This document shows positions 1 through 6,149 of a stretch of 7,990 nucleotides of DNA, piece after piece. The DNA is from Candidatus Heimdallarchaeota archaeon. Its GTDB lineage: Archaea; Asgardarchaeota; Heimdallarchaeia; JABLTI01. The stretch covers positions 1 to 7,990 of the forward strand of contig JAGMDP010000008.1 of assembly GCA_023128635.1 (NCBI GenBank), read 5' to 3'. Numbering within the stretch: the stretch's first letter is position 1; the number at the start of each line of letters is the position of its first letter. The translations under genes were made by a program, and so were the position numbers. The notes below the pieces were generated by a model. That model was not told the DNA's origin. It saw nothing but the letters and a program-made list of their open reading frames with translations, and did not search any database.

Positions 1-6
1 GCAACT

Positions 7-819
7 ATGGATTTTCGATTATGTCATCTTTTACGAGAGAAATTATCACAAAAAGGTTTTAGCATTGAACAACTTCAACCTGGAAATCCCCCCTCTAAAG
101 ATTCGATATTAGTTGTAACAACTGAAGAAGAATTCAATAAGAAGAACTTGACTTATAGTAATATGGTTGTTCTTTCAAAAGTTGAAACTCTAAATCTAGA
201 TAAAGCGTATTCGAAGATAATGTTGGGTATTGAAGGAAAAAAAATTTGGGAATCCCTGATTATTGGGGTAGATCCTGGACTTACTATTGGAGTTGCTGTT
301 ATAACTGATGGATGTTTGCAATCAACATTAGAAACTAGGGATATTAAAGAAGCAGTTAATTTTATAGTTTTCACGTTAAAAAATTTGTCAGCAAAAATGG
401 CTATTATCCGAATTGGTTCTACAGGTGGTTACCGTCAAGTTCTCATTCTTAATGAATTACTCAATGTAAAACCTGAACATGTTGATTTGGAAGTTGTAGA
501 TGAATTACATACAACCCCGGAGCGTGGTCAAGAAGCTAATGAGATCTTTCTTGAGGGAGTGAAAGAGGGCATGAAAATACCCAAAGGAAAAGATGCTACA
601 GCAGCAATGGAAATTGCCTTTCGTCTTGGGGAAAGCGTAAAAAAACCTGAAACATGTGAAACTTCAGATGGGGAACTTAAAGAAATCCAAGTTCTATCTC
701 GCCAGTATTCAAGAGGTGATGTCACAATATCGCGAGAACTTGCAATAAAAGTAGCATCCGGCAGATTAACTCTTGAAGAAGCAATTTCTATACAGAAATC
801 AGAGAATAAGCAATCATAG
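7..819 (+). CDS. RuvC/YqgF-like RNase H-fold protein
   Basis: This 270-residue protein carries a RuvC/YqgF-type RNase H-fold core from about residue 83 to 208. The first strand is IIGVDPGLTIGVAVITDG, with the characteristic first-strand aspartate at D89. A later strand ends in EVVDE (162-166), and a helix reads KDATAAMEIAF with D196, similar to the last acidic helix of RuvC. The acidic residue usually found at the end of the fourth strand is not obvious: that strand reads MAIIRIGSTGG. Nuclease activity is therefore uncertain. Residues 1-80 are an unassigned N-terminal domain. Residues 227-262 form a helical tail (SRELAIKVASGRLTLEEAI). The reading frame is open upstream to the window edge, so the true start may lie before the ATG used here. 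A same-strand SWIM protein follows after 60 bases, suggesting joint transcription and a DNA-repair role. The fold is fairly secure; the function is inferred. Confidence 0.75.
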   Translation: MDFRLCHLLREKLSQKGFSIEQLQPGNPPSKDSILVVTTEEEFNKKNLTYSNMVVLSKVETLNLDKAYSKIMLGIEGKKIWESLIIGVDPGLTIGVAVITDGCLQSTLETRDIKEAVNFIVFTLKNLSAKMAIIRIGSTGGYRQVLILNELLNVKPEHVDLEVVDELHTTPERGQEANEIFLEGVKEGMKIPKGKDATAAMEIAFRLGESVKKPETCETSDGELKEIQVLSRQYSRGDVTISRELAIKVASGRLTLEEAISIQKSENKQS

Positions 820-864
820 TTTCAGAGAAGATTAGTTTATTAATTGATGACAAGTTTTAGTACT

Positions 865-870
865 AGGAGA
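865..870 (+). promoter_or_regulatory. Shine-Dalgarno of the SWIM gene
   Basis: AGGAGA lies nine bases before a TTG codon at 880. It decides the start: without it the first ATG of the frame, at residue 15, would be the obvious choice. Confidence 0.65.
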
Positions 871-879
871 GTTTTATAA

Positions 880-1314
880 TTGAAGGAAAAAAACACAGAA
901 AATACTACAACTTCTGAAAAAATGAAATCCTTCCAAGCATTTCCAAAACTGCTCTCCAAAATTAAAAAAGATTCTAAGTTAACAATAAAGGACATTGAAT
1001 TCTTCGAAGAAATCTTTGGTGATCGTATTAGAAAGGCATTAGAAGTTATAGGTGCAAAAGGTGTGAAACGATACATTTTTTCCCCGTCCGGTGTCACTAA
1101 ATGGACTGTTCGAGGAACAGAGAAGGAATATCTAGTTATCGAAAATTCTTTTTGTTCTTGTAAAGATTTCTTGTTTACTGCCTTACTTCGGAAAGAAGCT
1201 CCATCTTGTTATCATCTTTTAGCAAGAGAAATAGCAGAAAAAACAGAACAATTTGACGATATCACCGTTGAAGATAATTTGTTTCAGGAATATATGAAGA
1301 CTTGGCTAGACTAA
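880..1314 (+). CDS. SWIM zinc-finger protein, SWS1/Shu2-like
   Basis: This 144-residue protein has a SWIM zinc finger: C92-x-C94, then C110-x-H112 and A115 (FCSCKDF ... SCYHLLA). The fit is to the extended pattern CxC...CxHxxA reported for the Shu2/SWS1 family, whose eukaryotic members act with RAD51 paralogues in homologous recombination; archaeal relatives are known. The zinc finger is preceded by a strand-rich stretch (RYIFSPSGVTKWTVRGTEKEYLVI), as is usual for SWIM proteins. The N-terminus (1-35) is lysine-rich and probably disordered. The start is TTG with a good Shine-Dalgarno nine bases upstream. The gene follows the RuvC-like gene on the same strand and converges on Pus10, with nine bases between the stops. 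The SWIM call is strong. The SWS1 role is inference from the motif and neighbour; other SWIM proteins bind DNA or protein in unrelated settings. Confidence 0.8.
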   Translation: MKEKNTENTTTSEKMKSFQAFPKLLSKIKKDSKLTIKDIEFFEEIFGDRIRKALEVIGAKGVKRYIFSPSGVTKWTVRGTEKEYLVIENSFCSCKDFLFTALLRKEAPSCYHLLAREIAEKTEQFDDITVEDNLFQEYMKTWLD

Positions 1315-1323
1315 AAGATCAGT

Positions 1324-2694
1324 TCAATTATCTACAGTATGCAAATAAACTACATCAAGCTGTATACATTTAGCTTGACAATCTAATATACTCGAAAAAC
1401 TAGGTTTTGTTCTACCATCATCACCAGAAATTAATTCTTTGATGTACAGCCCTCCTTCTCCAATTATTTCAGCTTCAATTTCTCTTTCAGCTAGTTTCTT
1501 AATTGATACATTATATACTGTTTTAATTCTCACAAGATCGGATCTTCTATGTAGAACTCTTTTAGGCGTCTGTTGTTTCAATTTTGTTTCCTTTAATTCG
1601 TTCTGTAATTTAAGATATAATTCATCTGAAATATCTTTATCAAGTGTGATCGTTGCTCTGTATGTTTTCCTGGTTTTTTTAGCTAGACTTTTTATCTCTT
1701 GAACTTTCTTTTTATTTGCAAACGACAGATTTGAAATCTGAACTTTTCTCTTTGTATTCCTATTTACTCTCTTTTCAATCTTCTTCAAGTCAATGGTGCG
1801 CTTTTCTGGTTCTTTTATCTCGAGAACAAAAGGTCTACCGTTCCCCAACATCAACGCATCGATATCTTCTCTCCCAGCACCATGAAATCTAGATCCTGCC
1901 CCTCCTGTTATTTTAAGAACTGGGCCAGCAATTAATTCTTCAACACTTTCAGTATATCTTTTCCCAGTATAGTTGCATCTAATACACCCATTGCCATTAC
2001 AATCATAGCAGGGCCATTTTGTTTGGGGTATTGTTCGAATGAATTTTCTATATCTTCCATAAATGAAGAGTGATCTCTTCTCAAGAGTAATAGTTTGTTT
2101 GGATAAATCAATAATTATCGTTATATCGGGTAACTCGAAATCAGGCTCTTTTTTTGTCTTATTCATAATTAATTTGCCAATTTCTCGAGTAAACTCAGAC
2201 TTTATGCTCTCACCGGTTGTTATATTATATTTAGCTCTGATATTATCTTCTTTCTCAAGGATTTCGGGAGGGATTTTAGCACCAACAATGAAACTTTGAT
2301 AATCTTCATCCTTTAGTTTGGCTACTACAGGTTTAACGTAATTTGTTAATTGATCAAATAATCCATTGCATAATTCACAGACAGAATCATCTGCTGAAGT
2401 AAGATTAATTTCACAATCTTTCCTTTGCATAGATTGTTGGGCTAAGACATTACCCATTGTTGCTATATTTTGATTAACACTAACTGCTTCCATATCGTCA
2501 GGTATTTTGTTATATAATTCTAGAATTATAGCATTTTTTAGAATGTGTCCTCTTTCCTTATTTGTTAATCCAAAACCAACTAGAGCAAATTGCCTACCTA
2601 AGCAATTATCACAGAATCTATTATCTTTCAAAATATCAAGTGCAAGCTCTAGCATGAACTTGGGATAATTCTTCACTGTTTTTAATTTTCCCAT
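1324..2694 (-). CDS. pus10: tRNA pseudouridine synthase Pus10
   Basis: Pus10 makes pseudouridine at positions 54 and 55 of archaeal tRNA. From the ATG at 2694 the protein has 456 residues. An N-terminal CxxC (FCDNCLGR, C28/C31) and a second CxxC (CELC, C106/C109) form the family's zinc site. A THUMP-like region follows. The catalytic domain has the signature GREDIDALMLGNGRPFVLEI with catalytic aspartate D277, close to D275 of Pyrococcus Pus10. A further cysteine cluster (CYDCNGNGCIRC, residues 229-240) sits just before the catalytic core. The frame is open 25 codons further to an ATG at 2769, but that stretch overlaps the end of thiL by 50 bases and does not look like a Pus10 N-terminus. Starting at 2694 leaves a 25-base gap after thiL. 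No clear Shine-Dalgarno is seen at either start. The gene is probably co-transcribed with thiL. Confidence 0.93.
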   Translation of the reverse strand: MGKLKTVKNYPKFMLELALDILKDNRFCDNCLGRQFALVGFGLTNKERGHILKNAIILELYNKIPDDMEAVSVNQNIATMGNVLAQQSMQRKDCEINLTSADDSVCELCNGLFDQLTNYVKPVVAKLKDEDYQSFIVGAKIPPEILEKEDNIRAKYNITTGESIKSEFTREIGKLIMNKTKKEPDFELPDITIIIDLSKQTITLEKRSLFIYGRYRKFIRTIPQTKWPCYDCNGNGCIRCNYTGKRYTESVEELIAGPVLKITGGAGSRFHGAGREDIDALMLGNGRPFVLEIKEPEKRTIDLKKIEKRVNRNTKRKVQISNLSFANKKKVQEIKSLAKKTRKTYRATITLDKDISDELYLKLQNELKETKLKQQTPKRVLHRRSDLVRIKTVYNVSIKKLAEREIEAEIIGEGGLYIKELISGDDGRTKPSFSSILDCQAKCIQLDVVYLHTVDN

Positions 2695-2719
2695 TTCTTT
2701 AATCAAAAAATAGCTCAAC

Positions 2720-3721
2720 TTATAAGAAGTGCTCCCAACCCTTAGGAGAAATATCTGTTGTTTTTTCATCTTTAACTAATTGAATTAATCCAGGATTCTT
2801 ATCTGTTATTTTACCAATCTTAAAGAGGTCTATCTTTTGAGATTTCATAAGCTTCTGAAGTTCAGCATAATTTTCTTCTTTAAGAGTAAATAATAACTCA
2901 AATTCTTCTCCAGCATATAATGCAAGCTCTTCCGCTTGTATGTTATGCTTCTTTGCAAAATTAATAACATCAAGATCAATCGGGATATTCTCAAGAAGTA
3001 TTCCTAATTCATCTTTATTTCTTAATAATTCAAACAAGCTCCACGCAAAACCATCACTACTATCTATACAACTGTGAATTTTCCCGAATTGAGAGAACAA
3101 TAATCCCTCTTTAAGACGGGCAACTGGATTATAAATCGCGTTCCTAAATTTACTTTTCTGATTTTCAGTTGCGGAATAATCATCTAAAAAGACTTTGAAC
3201 CCAGCTCCTGTCAAGCCGAAATAACCTGTTGTACAAATTATATCGCCTTTCATAGCTCCAGAGCGAAGTATTAGGTTCTCTTTTTGAGCCAATCCTAATG
3301 CGACAATAGAGAGGATTATGTCATCTGCAGTATTTGTATCCCCTCCTAAAAACTTAGCATTGTATTGATGGGAGGTTTCTTTTATACCAGTAACAAGTTC
3401 AACTGTATTATTTACAGAAAAATCGTCTGGAAATGCTCCGGAAGCAACAATAACTTCTGGTTGAACACCTTTTGCTGCTAAATCACTTATAGTCATTGTA
3501 ACTGCTTTGCTGCCCATTTGAGCCGGTGTCATATTAGGAGGAGCATCGGTTTTCCTTACAAAGGTATCAATATTTACTACCATTGATTGGTTCTCAGAAA
3601 TTGAAAATGCAACAGCATCATCATTAAAAGGCAAATCACCAGAATCGACGAGTTTTTCAAACATCTTAAGTAGAGCTCGTTCTCCTATATCTCCTAAAGA
3701 TTCATTCATTATTGATTCCAC
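2720..3721 (-). CDS. thiL: Thiamine-monophosphate kinase ThiL
   Basis: ThiL phosphorylates thiamine monophosphate with ATP to give thiamine diphosphate, the last step of cofactor synthesis. The 333-residue length is normal for the family. Visible motifs in order: GDIGERALL (10-18), the metal-binding NDDAVAF (33-39; most members have GDDAA), NIDTFVRKTDAPPNMTPAQMG (50-70, a typical archaeal form), a SDLAAKG helix (79-85), GGDTN (126-130), a GLTGAG loop (169-174), DSSDG (220-224), EEFELLF (272-278) and the usual C-terminal GWEHF. The start may be GTG at 3721 or ATG four codons later at 3709; neither has a clear ribosome binding site, so the choice is open. Pus10 follows on the same strand. No thiC, thiE or thiD is in the window, so only this step of the pathway is visible here. 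Confidence 0.93.
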   Translation of the reverse strand: MESIMNESLGDIGERALLKMFEKLVDSGDLPFNDDAVAFSISENQSMVVNIDTFVRKTDAPPNMTPAQMGSKAVTMTISDLAAKGVQPEVIVASGAFPDDFSVNNTVELVTGIKETSHQYNAKFLGGDTNTADDIILSIVALGLAQKENLILRSGAMKGDIICTTGYFGLTGAGFKVFLDDYSATENQKSKFRNAIYNPVARLKEGLLFSQFGKIHSCIDSSDGFAWSLFELLRNKDELGILLENIPIDLDVINFAKKHNIQAEELALYAGEEFELLFTLKEENYAELQKLMKSQKIDLFKIGKITDKNPGLIQLVKDEKTTDISPKGWEHFL

Positions 3722-3751
3722 ATCTGTCTATATTGATTTAACACAAATTAA

Positions 3752-3765
3752 TTCTTAAATAAGTC
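3752..3765 (-). promoter_or_regulatory. Possible TATA box of thiL-pus10
   Basis: On the minus strand the sequence reads GACTTATTTAAGAA. Its centre is about 37 bases before the GTG and 49 before the ATG start of thiL, which fits an archaeal TATA element with a short leader. AT-rich surroundings make chance matches likely. A second TATA-like stretch lies near 3808-3818. Confidence 0.25.
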
Positions 3766-3811
3766 TTCCAATTAACTCACATATTAATTGACCTAATTCA
3801 AAGTACTGTTA

Positions 3812-3846
3812 TATAAATAAAATAAAAGAAATTGGGCTAAAAAATA
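3812..3846 (-). terminator. U-rich 3' end of the ACT-like gene
   Basis: Directly after the stop codon of the 137-residue gene the transcript is rich in U: a run of six, then clusters of three to five U over about 35 bases. Archaeal intrinsic termination often uses such U tracts without a strong hairpin. Confidence 0.4.
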
Positions 3847-3850
3847 TGGA

Positions 3851-4264
3851 TTAGTGAGGAACTTCTGCTATAGAAACATCTTGAACTTCTTCAATTTCCT
3901 TAAGTAAGCTCTTTACCTCTTCCATTGAACGAGTGAGATGGCGTTTCTCCAAGAAACCTTCCCATATACAAACATCATCGACCAAACAAAGACCTGTTGA
4001 ATAGGTAATTTTGTTAGCAAATTCATTTATTTTTGCCATAATCTTAGCGACAATTCGAGAAGTTAATGGATAAATCTTAATGCCAATTTTGATAACTTCA
4101 GATTCCACAGTAAAGAAATAAATTGCTTTAACGTTAGAAGCATACACTATCAATATTTTGCCGCTGTCACCACTCATATCCGCTAGATCAGATATTACAG
4201 AATCAGGAAAAGCTATCTCTTTTGGAGATGAAACTAGTTTTGAAGCTGTTATTATGCCCTTCAA
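3851..4264 (-). CDS. Small protein with ACT-like pattern, function unknown
   Basis: I do not recognise this 137-residue protein. The predicted secondary structure of the second half follows a strand-helix-strand-strand-helix-strand order: strand VIKIGIKIYPL (57-67), helix SRIVAKIMAKINEFA (69-83), two strands around TYSTGLCLVDDVCIWEGFLE, helix MEEVKSLLKEIEEV, and a last strand VSIAEV. That is the order of ACT-type ligand-binding domains, which often sense amino acids. The assignment is by eye only. The N-terminal 50 residues include a strand GKILIVYAS. No membrane segment or signal peptide is seen. The start is TTG, with AGAGGATGA ending seven bases upstream; the next ATG, at residue 30, would cut into the first part of the protein. 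The gene stands alone between intergenic regions of 129 and 220 bases, so it probably has its own promoter. Confidence 0.7.
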   Translation of the reverse strand: MKGIITASKLVSSPKEIAFPDSVISDLADMSGDSGKILIVYASNVKAIYFFTVESEVIKIGIKIYPLTSRIVAKIMAKINEFANKITYSTGLCLVDDVCIWEGFLEKRHLTRSMEEVKSLLKEIEEVQDVSIAEVPH

Positions 4265-4320
4265 TAATCGTCATCCTCTTTTAATAAACCACTCATTCAT
4301 ATACTTATTCAAAAAGATTT

Positions 4321-4336
4321 CTCTATATACAATTTT
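4321..4336 (-). promoter_or_regulatory. Possible TATA/BRE promoter of the ACT-like gene
   Basis: The minus strand reads AAAATTGTATATAGAG. The TATATA core with A-rich sequence just upstream resembles an archaeal BRE/TATA pair. It sits about 60 bases before the TTG start, leaving room for a leader with the Shine-Dalgarno. The rest of the 220-base gap (4265-4484) is AT-rich with nothing else I can name. Confidence 0.35.
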
Positions 4337-4484
4337 TGTGATAGACGAATTTTTTTGATTCCCTAAAACAACTCTAAACTGAAATCTATTTAGAAAACAA
4401 TTTTAGTGTAAGATTAAGAGTTCATTATTATAATTTTGTTAAAATATAAATACCTAACACTTTCAGAATTCTAGCTTTTCAATT

Positions 4485-5210
4485 TTATTTATTTTTCTTT
4501 AGAACAAATTTATTTGCTTTCTGAAGGCTTGTATCAATCATTTTGTCTGAAATCAGATATTTTTCAGCAGTAACAATCCTATCAAGGTGTGCTTGGGTTG
4601 CAGGTTTAATAGGAACTGCAGCACATGTGTATTTCGCTGCAATTTCAGAAAATTTATACGCACCAATTTCTCTTGATAATTGAATTACTTCTTCTTTATT
4701 TAACCCAATATTAGGTCTAATTAATTTTTTTTCTGATAAAACACTTTCAATAGTCCTTAGATTTTCTATAGTCTGACTTGCTTGTTCCCCTAAAATCTCC
4801 CCTGTAACAATATAATCAGCATTGATATTTCTCGCTAATACCTCTGCTTTCTTAAGCATTAATCTTTTACAAAGAATACAATTAATTTTTGGATCTTTAG
4901 ATTCAATAACTATTTTTTCTAAGTCTTTACCATTCGGAACAACGTATAACTCAAAGGAAGATTGGTTCTGAAAGGAATTCACCAGTGCTTGTGCAATGTT
5001 TCGAATTGGGCTGATAGAAATAATGCTCTTTTCTTCTTTTATAGCTGTAACTGTACCTTCTTTTTGTTGTTTTTTCTTTTTGGAGGGCTTGACCATTGGC
5101 TTATTATCAAAATTCAAACCAACTACCTCTACCCCAGAACGCTCAATGAGAAAAGTGGCGATAGGTGAATCCAACCCATCGCTAATTAAACAAACTGCTT
5201 TCCTTTTCAT
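4485..5210 (-). CDS. ThiI-like PP-loop sulfurtransferase lacking THUMP
   Basis: This 241-residue protein matches the C-terminal adenylating domain of ThiI, the enzyme that makes 4-thiouridine at position 8 of tRNA. The PP-loop is LISDGLDSPIA (8-18), with Asp where SGGxDS has its first Gly. C111-x-x-C114 (NCILCKRLM) sits where methanogen ThiI has a CxxC motif needed for sulfur transfer. GEILGEQASQTIENL (137-151), IRPNIGLNKEEVI (164-176) and CAAVPIKPATQA (196-207) are further ThiI signatures. The NFLD/THUMP tRNA-binding half (about 170 residues) is absent, as is any rhodanese domain. A lysine-rich insertion (41-61) follows the first strand. The ATG has AAGGT ten bases upstream, overlapping the last codons of the preceding gene, which ends seven bases away; the two are probably translationally coupled. 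tRNA thiolation is likely, but another thiolated product is possible. Confidence 0.85.
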   Translation of the reverse strand: MKRKAVCLISDGLDSPIATFLIERSGVEVVGLNFDNKPMVKPSKKKKQQKEGTVTAIKEEKSIISISPIRNIAQALVNSFQNQSSFELYVVPNGKDLEKIVIESKDPKINCILCKRLMLKKAEVLARNINADYIVTGEILGEQASQTIENLRTIESVLSEKKLIRPNIGLNKEEVIQLSREIGAYKFSEIAAKYTCAAVPIKPATQAHLDRIVTAEKYLISDKMIDTSLQKANKFVLKKNK

Positions 5211-5217
5211 AAGTGTA

Positions 5218-5970
5218 TTAACCTTTTAGTTTTGAAAATGCACTGCGAAGTTCATCTTCAAGATCTAATTTTAACTCACTACTTGTAGAATCCTCTACAG
5301 CTTCCTCTTCTTCTTCACCAGGTTCAACCGCGAGATCAGGAGCATCGAAATCATCTTCTATTTGTTGTGCTACTTTTTGACGTCTATTTGCCAATTTTTC
5401 AGCTAATTCTCCTCTAAATCCGCCACCGGGGGCAGCTATACCACCGCCACTAGATCCCATACTTGCAGGCGCTACAGCATCTGGTTGAGTAGTAACACTG
5501 GGACTTGTTGCGGCTGGAGCATCAGGTTCAACGACACCAGTTAGGAAAGATGGTCCTGAATCTGAAGCAGCTGCTGGAGCTGTTTTTGCTGGTGCTTTCT
5601 TCAAAGTTACCCCTAACATAGAGGCAGCTTCAACTGCGTTACCTGGTCCACCACTTGCAGTTGCTGCTGGAGTAGGTTTTGGAGGAGGAGGTGGACTAGA
5701 AGGAGCACTAAATGGAGATGCAGTTTTTGGCATAGGTGCTCGAGTAGTAGGTGGAGGAGGAGGTACTGGACTGCTTGGTTGAGGTGGTCTAGGTGTACCA
5801 CCACGTGATACTTGTTGTTCTAATTTCGAAACTCGGGTTTCTAATTGACTAATTGCTTTTAGAAGGAGTGATGAAAGATTATTAATTAAATTCGCTAATT
5901 CTTTAACACCCTGACTTTGACTGCTTGAAGAATATATGTCACCTAAGAGATTATCTAAGTTATCGCTCAA
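5218..5970 (-). CDS. Coiled-coil/polyproline/acidic protein, WAVE/WASP-like layout
   Basis: No family is certain for this 250-residue protein. In order it shows: a leucine-rich coiled coil (about 22-56, heptads through ISQLETRVSKLEQQV); a proline-rich region (59-101) with PPPPP at 70-74 and 93-97; a segment AVEAASMLGVTLKKAP (112-127) that resembles a WH2 actin-binding motif in its G-x-x-L-K-K end; an Ala/Pro/Gly linker; a basic amphipathic helix GELAEKLANRRQKVAQQI (187-204) similar in pattern to the WASP central region; an acidic region (205-228, five consecutive Glu); and a final helix ELRSAFSKLKG. The order recalls WAVE/WASH proteins. I see no membrane segment, so it is probably cytoplasmic. 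TTG start with AAGGTGG nine bases upstream. The Ala/Pro/Gly-rich part is much richer in GC than its neighbours, as those codons require. The gene is real; the actin link is inference. Confidence 0.8.
   Translation of the reverse strand: MSDNLDNLLGDIYSSSSQSQGVKELANLINNLSSLLLKAISQLETRVSKLEQQVSRGGTPRPPQPSSPVPPPPPTTRAPMPKTASPFSAPSSPPPPPKPTPAATASGGPGNAVEAASMLGVTLKKAPAKTAPAAASDSGPSFLTGVVEPDAPAATSPSVTTQPDAVAPASMGSSGGGIAAPGGGFRGELAEKLANRRQKVAQQIEDDFDAPDLAVEPGEEEEEAVEDSTSSELKLDLEDELRSAFSKLKG
5359..5412 (-). other. Segment coding the WASP-C-like basic amphipathic helix
   Basis: Codes residues 187-204 of the polyproline protein, GELAEKLANRRQKVAQQI, immediately followed by EDDFD. Human N-WASP has GALMEVMQKRSKAI followed by an acidic tail. 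The spacing of Leu, Glu, hydrophobic, Arg and Val/Ile agrees. The similarity is short and judged by eye. Confidence 0.3.
5590..5637 (-). other. Segment coding a WH2-like motif
   Basis: Codes residues 112-127, AVEAASMLGVTLKKAP. The WH2 pattern is a short helix with hydrophobic residues, then G-x-x-L-K-K-(V/T). The G-x-x-L-K-K half is exact. The helix half is weaker, with Ser where Ile is usual. Confidence 0.3.
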
Positions 5971-5979
5971 ATTTTTTCG

Positions 5980-5986
5980 CCACCTT
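5980..5986 (-). promoter_or_regulatory. Shine-Dalgarno of the polyproline gene
   Basis: AAGGTGG on the minus strand lies nine bases before the TTG at 5970. It fixes the start, since the next in-frame ATG is only at residue 80, beyond the coiled coil. Confidence 0.6.
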
Positions 5987-6051
5987 AAATTACGTGTTTT
6001 TTCTACTAATTCTTAATTATGTTTATTTTAGTATTACAAATAGTTGTTATC

Positions 6052-6068
6052 TACTATATAATTACTTG
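6052..6068 (-). promoter_or_regulatory. Possible TATA promoter of the polyproline/ThiI-like operon
   Basis: The minus strand reads AAGTAATTATATAGTAG, with a TATATA-type core about 90 bases before the TTG start. A leader of roughly 60 bases would result. It is the best candidate in the 179-base gap 5971-6149, but the gap is AT-rich. Confidence 0.3.
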
Positions 6069-6097
6069 GAATTTACTAAATAATAATCCTACTCTTA

Positions 6098-6112
6098 TGG
6101 CATATTCTGCCA
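6098..6112. repeat. Short inverted repeat TGGCA-N5-TGCCA
   Basis: Perfect five-base arms around a five-base spacer, between the stop of the 302-residue gene and the promoter region of the polyproline gene. It could be part of a transcript end or an operator-like site, and it is short enough to be chance. Confidence 0.35.
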
Positions 6113-6149
6113 AAGTCTGATAAAAAGCATTTCTATTTTTGCAAAATGA

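Noticed and set aside
2695..2769. Upstream ATG at 2769 giving Pus10 25 more residues
   Set aside because: The stretch overlaps the end of thiL, has no Shine-Dalgarno, and the extra residues do not resemble a Pus10 N-terminus. The ATG at 2694 places the first zinc cysteines and the catalytic Asp near their usual positions.
4158..4358. Plus-strand frame across the start of the ACT-like gene
   Set aside because: No ribosome binding site and no recognisable sequence. It is antisense to the 5' end of a better-supported gene.
5400..5800. GC-rich patch as a sign of horizontal transfer
   Set aside because: The higher GC is explained by Pro, Ala and Gly codons in the low-complexity part of the protein. 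The coiled-coil end of the same gene has normal AT-rich codons.
5613..5804. Leucine/histidine-rich frame inside the polyproline gene
   Set aside because: It is the shifted reading of proline and alanine codons on the same strand. Such repeats always give Leu/His/Gln-rich shadows.
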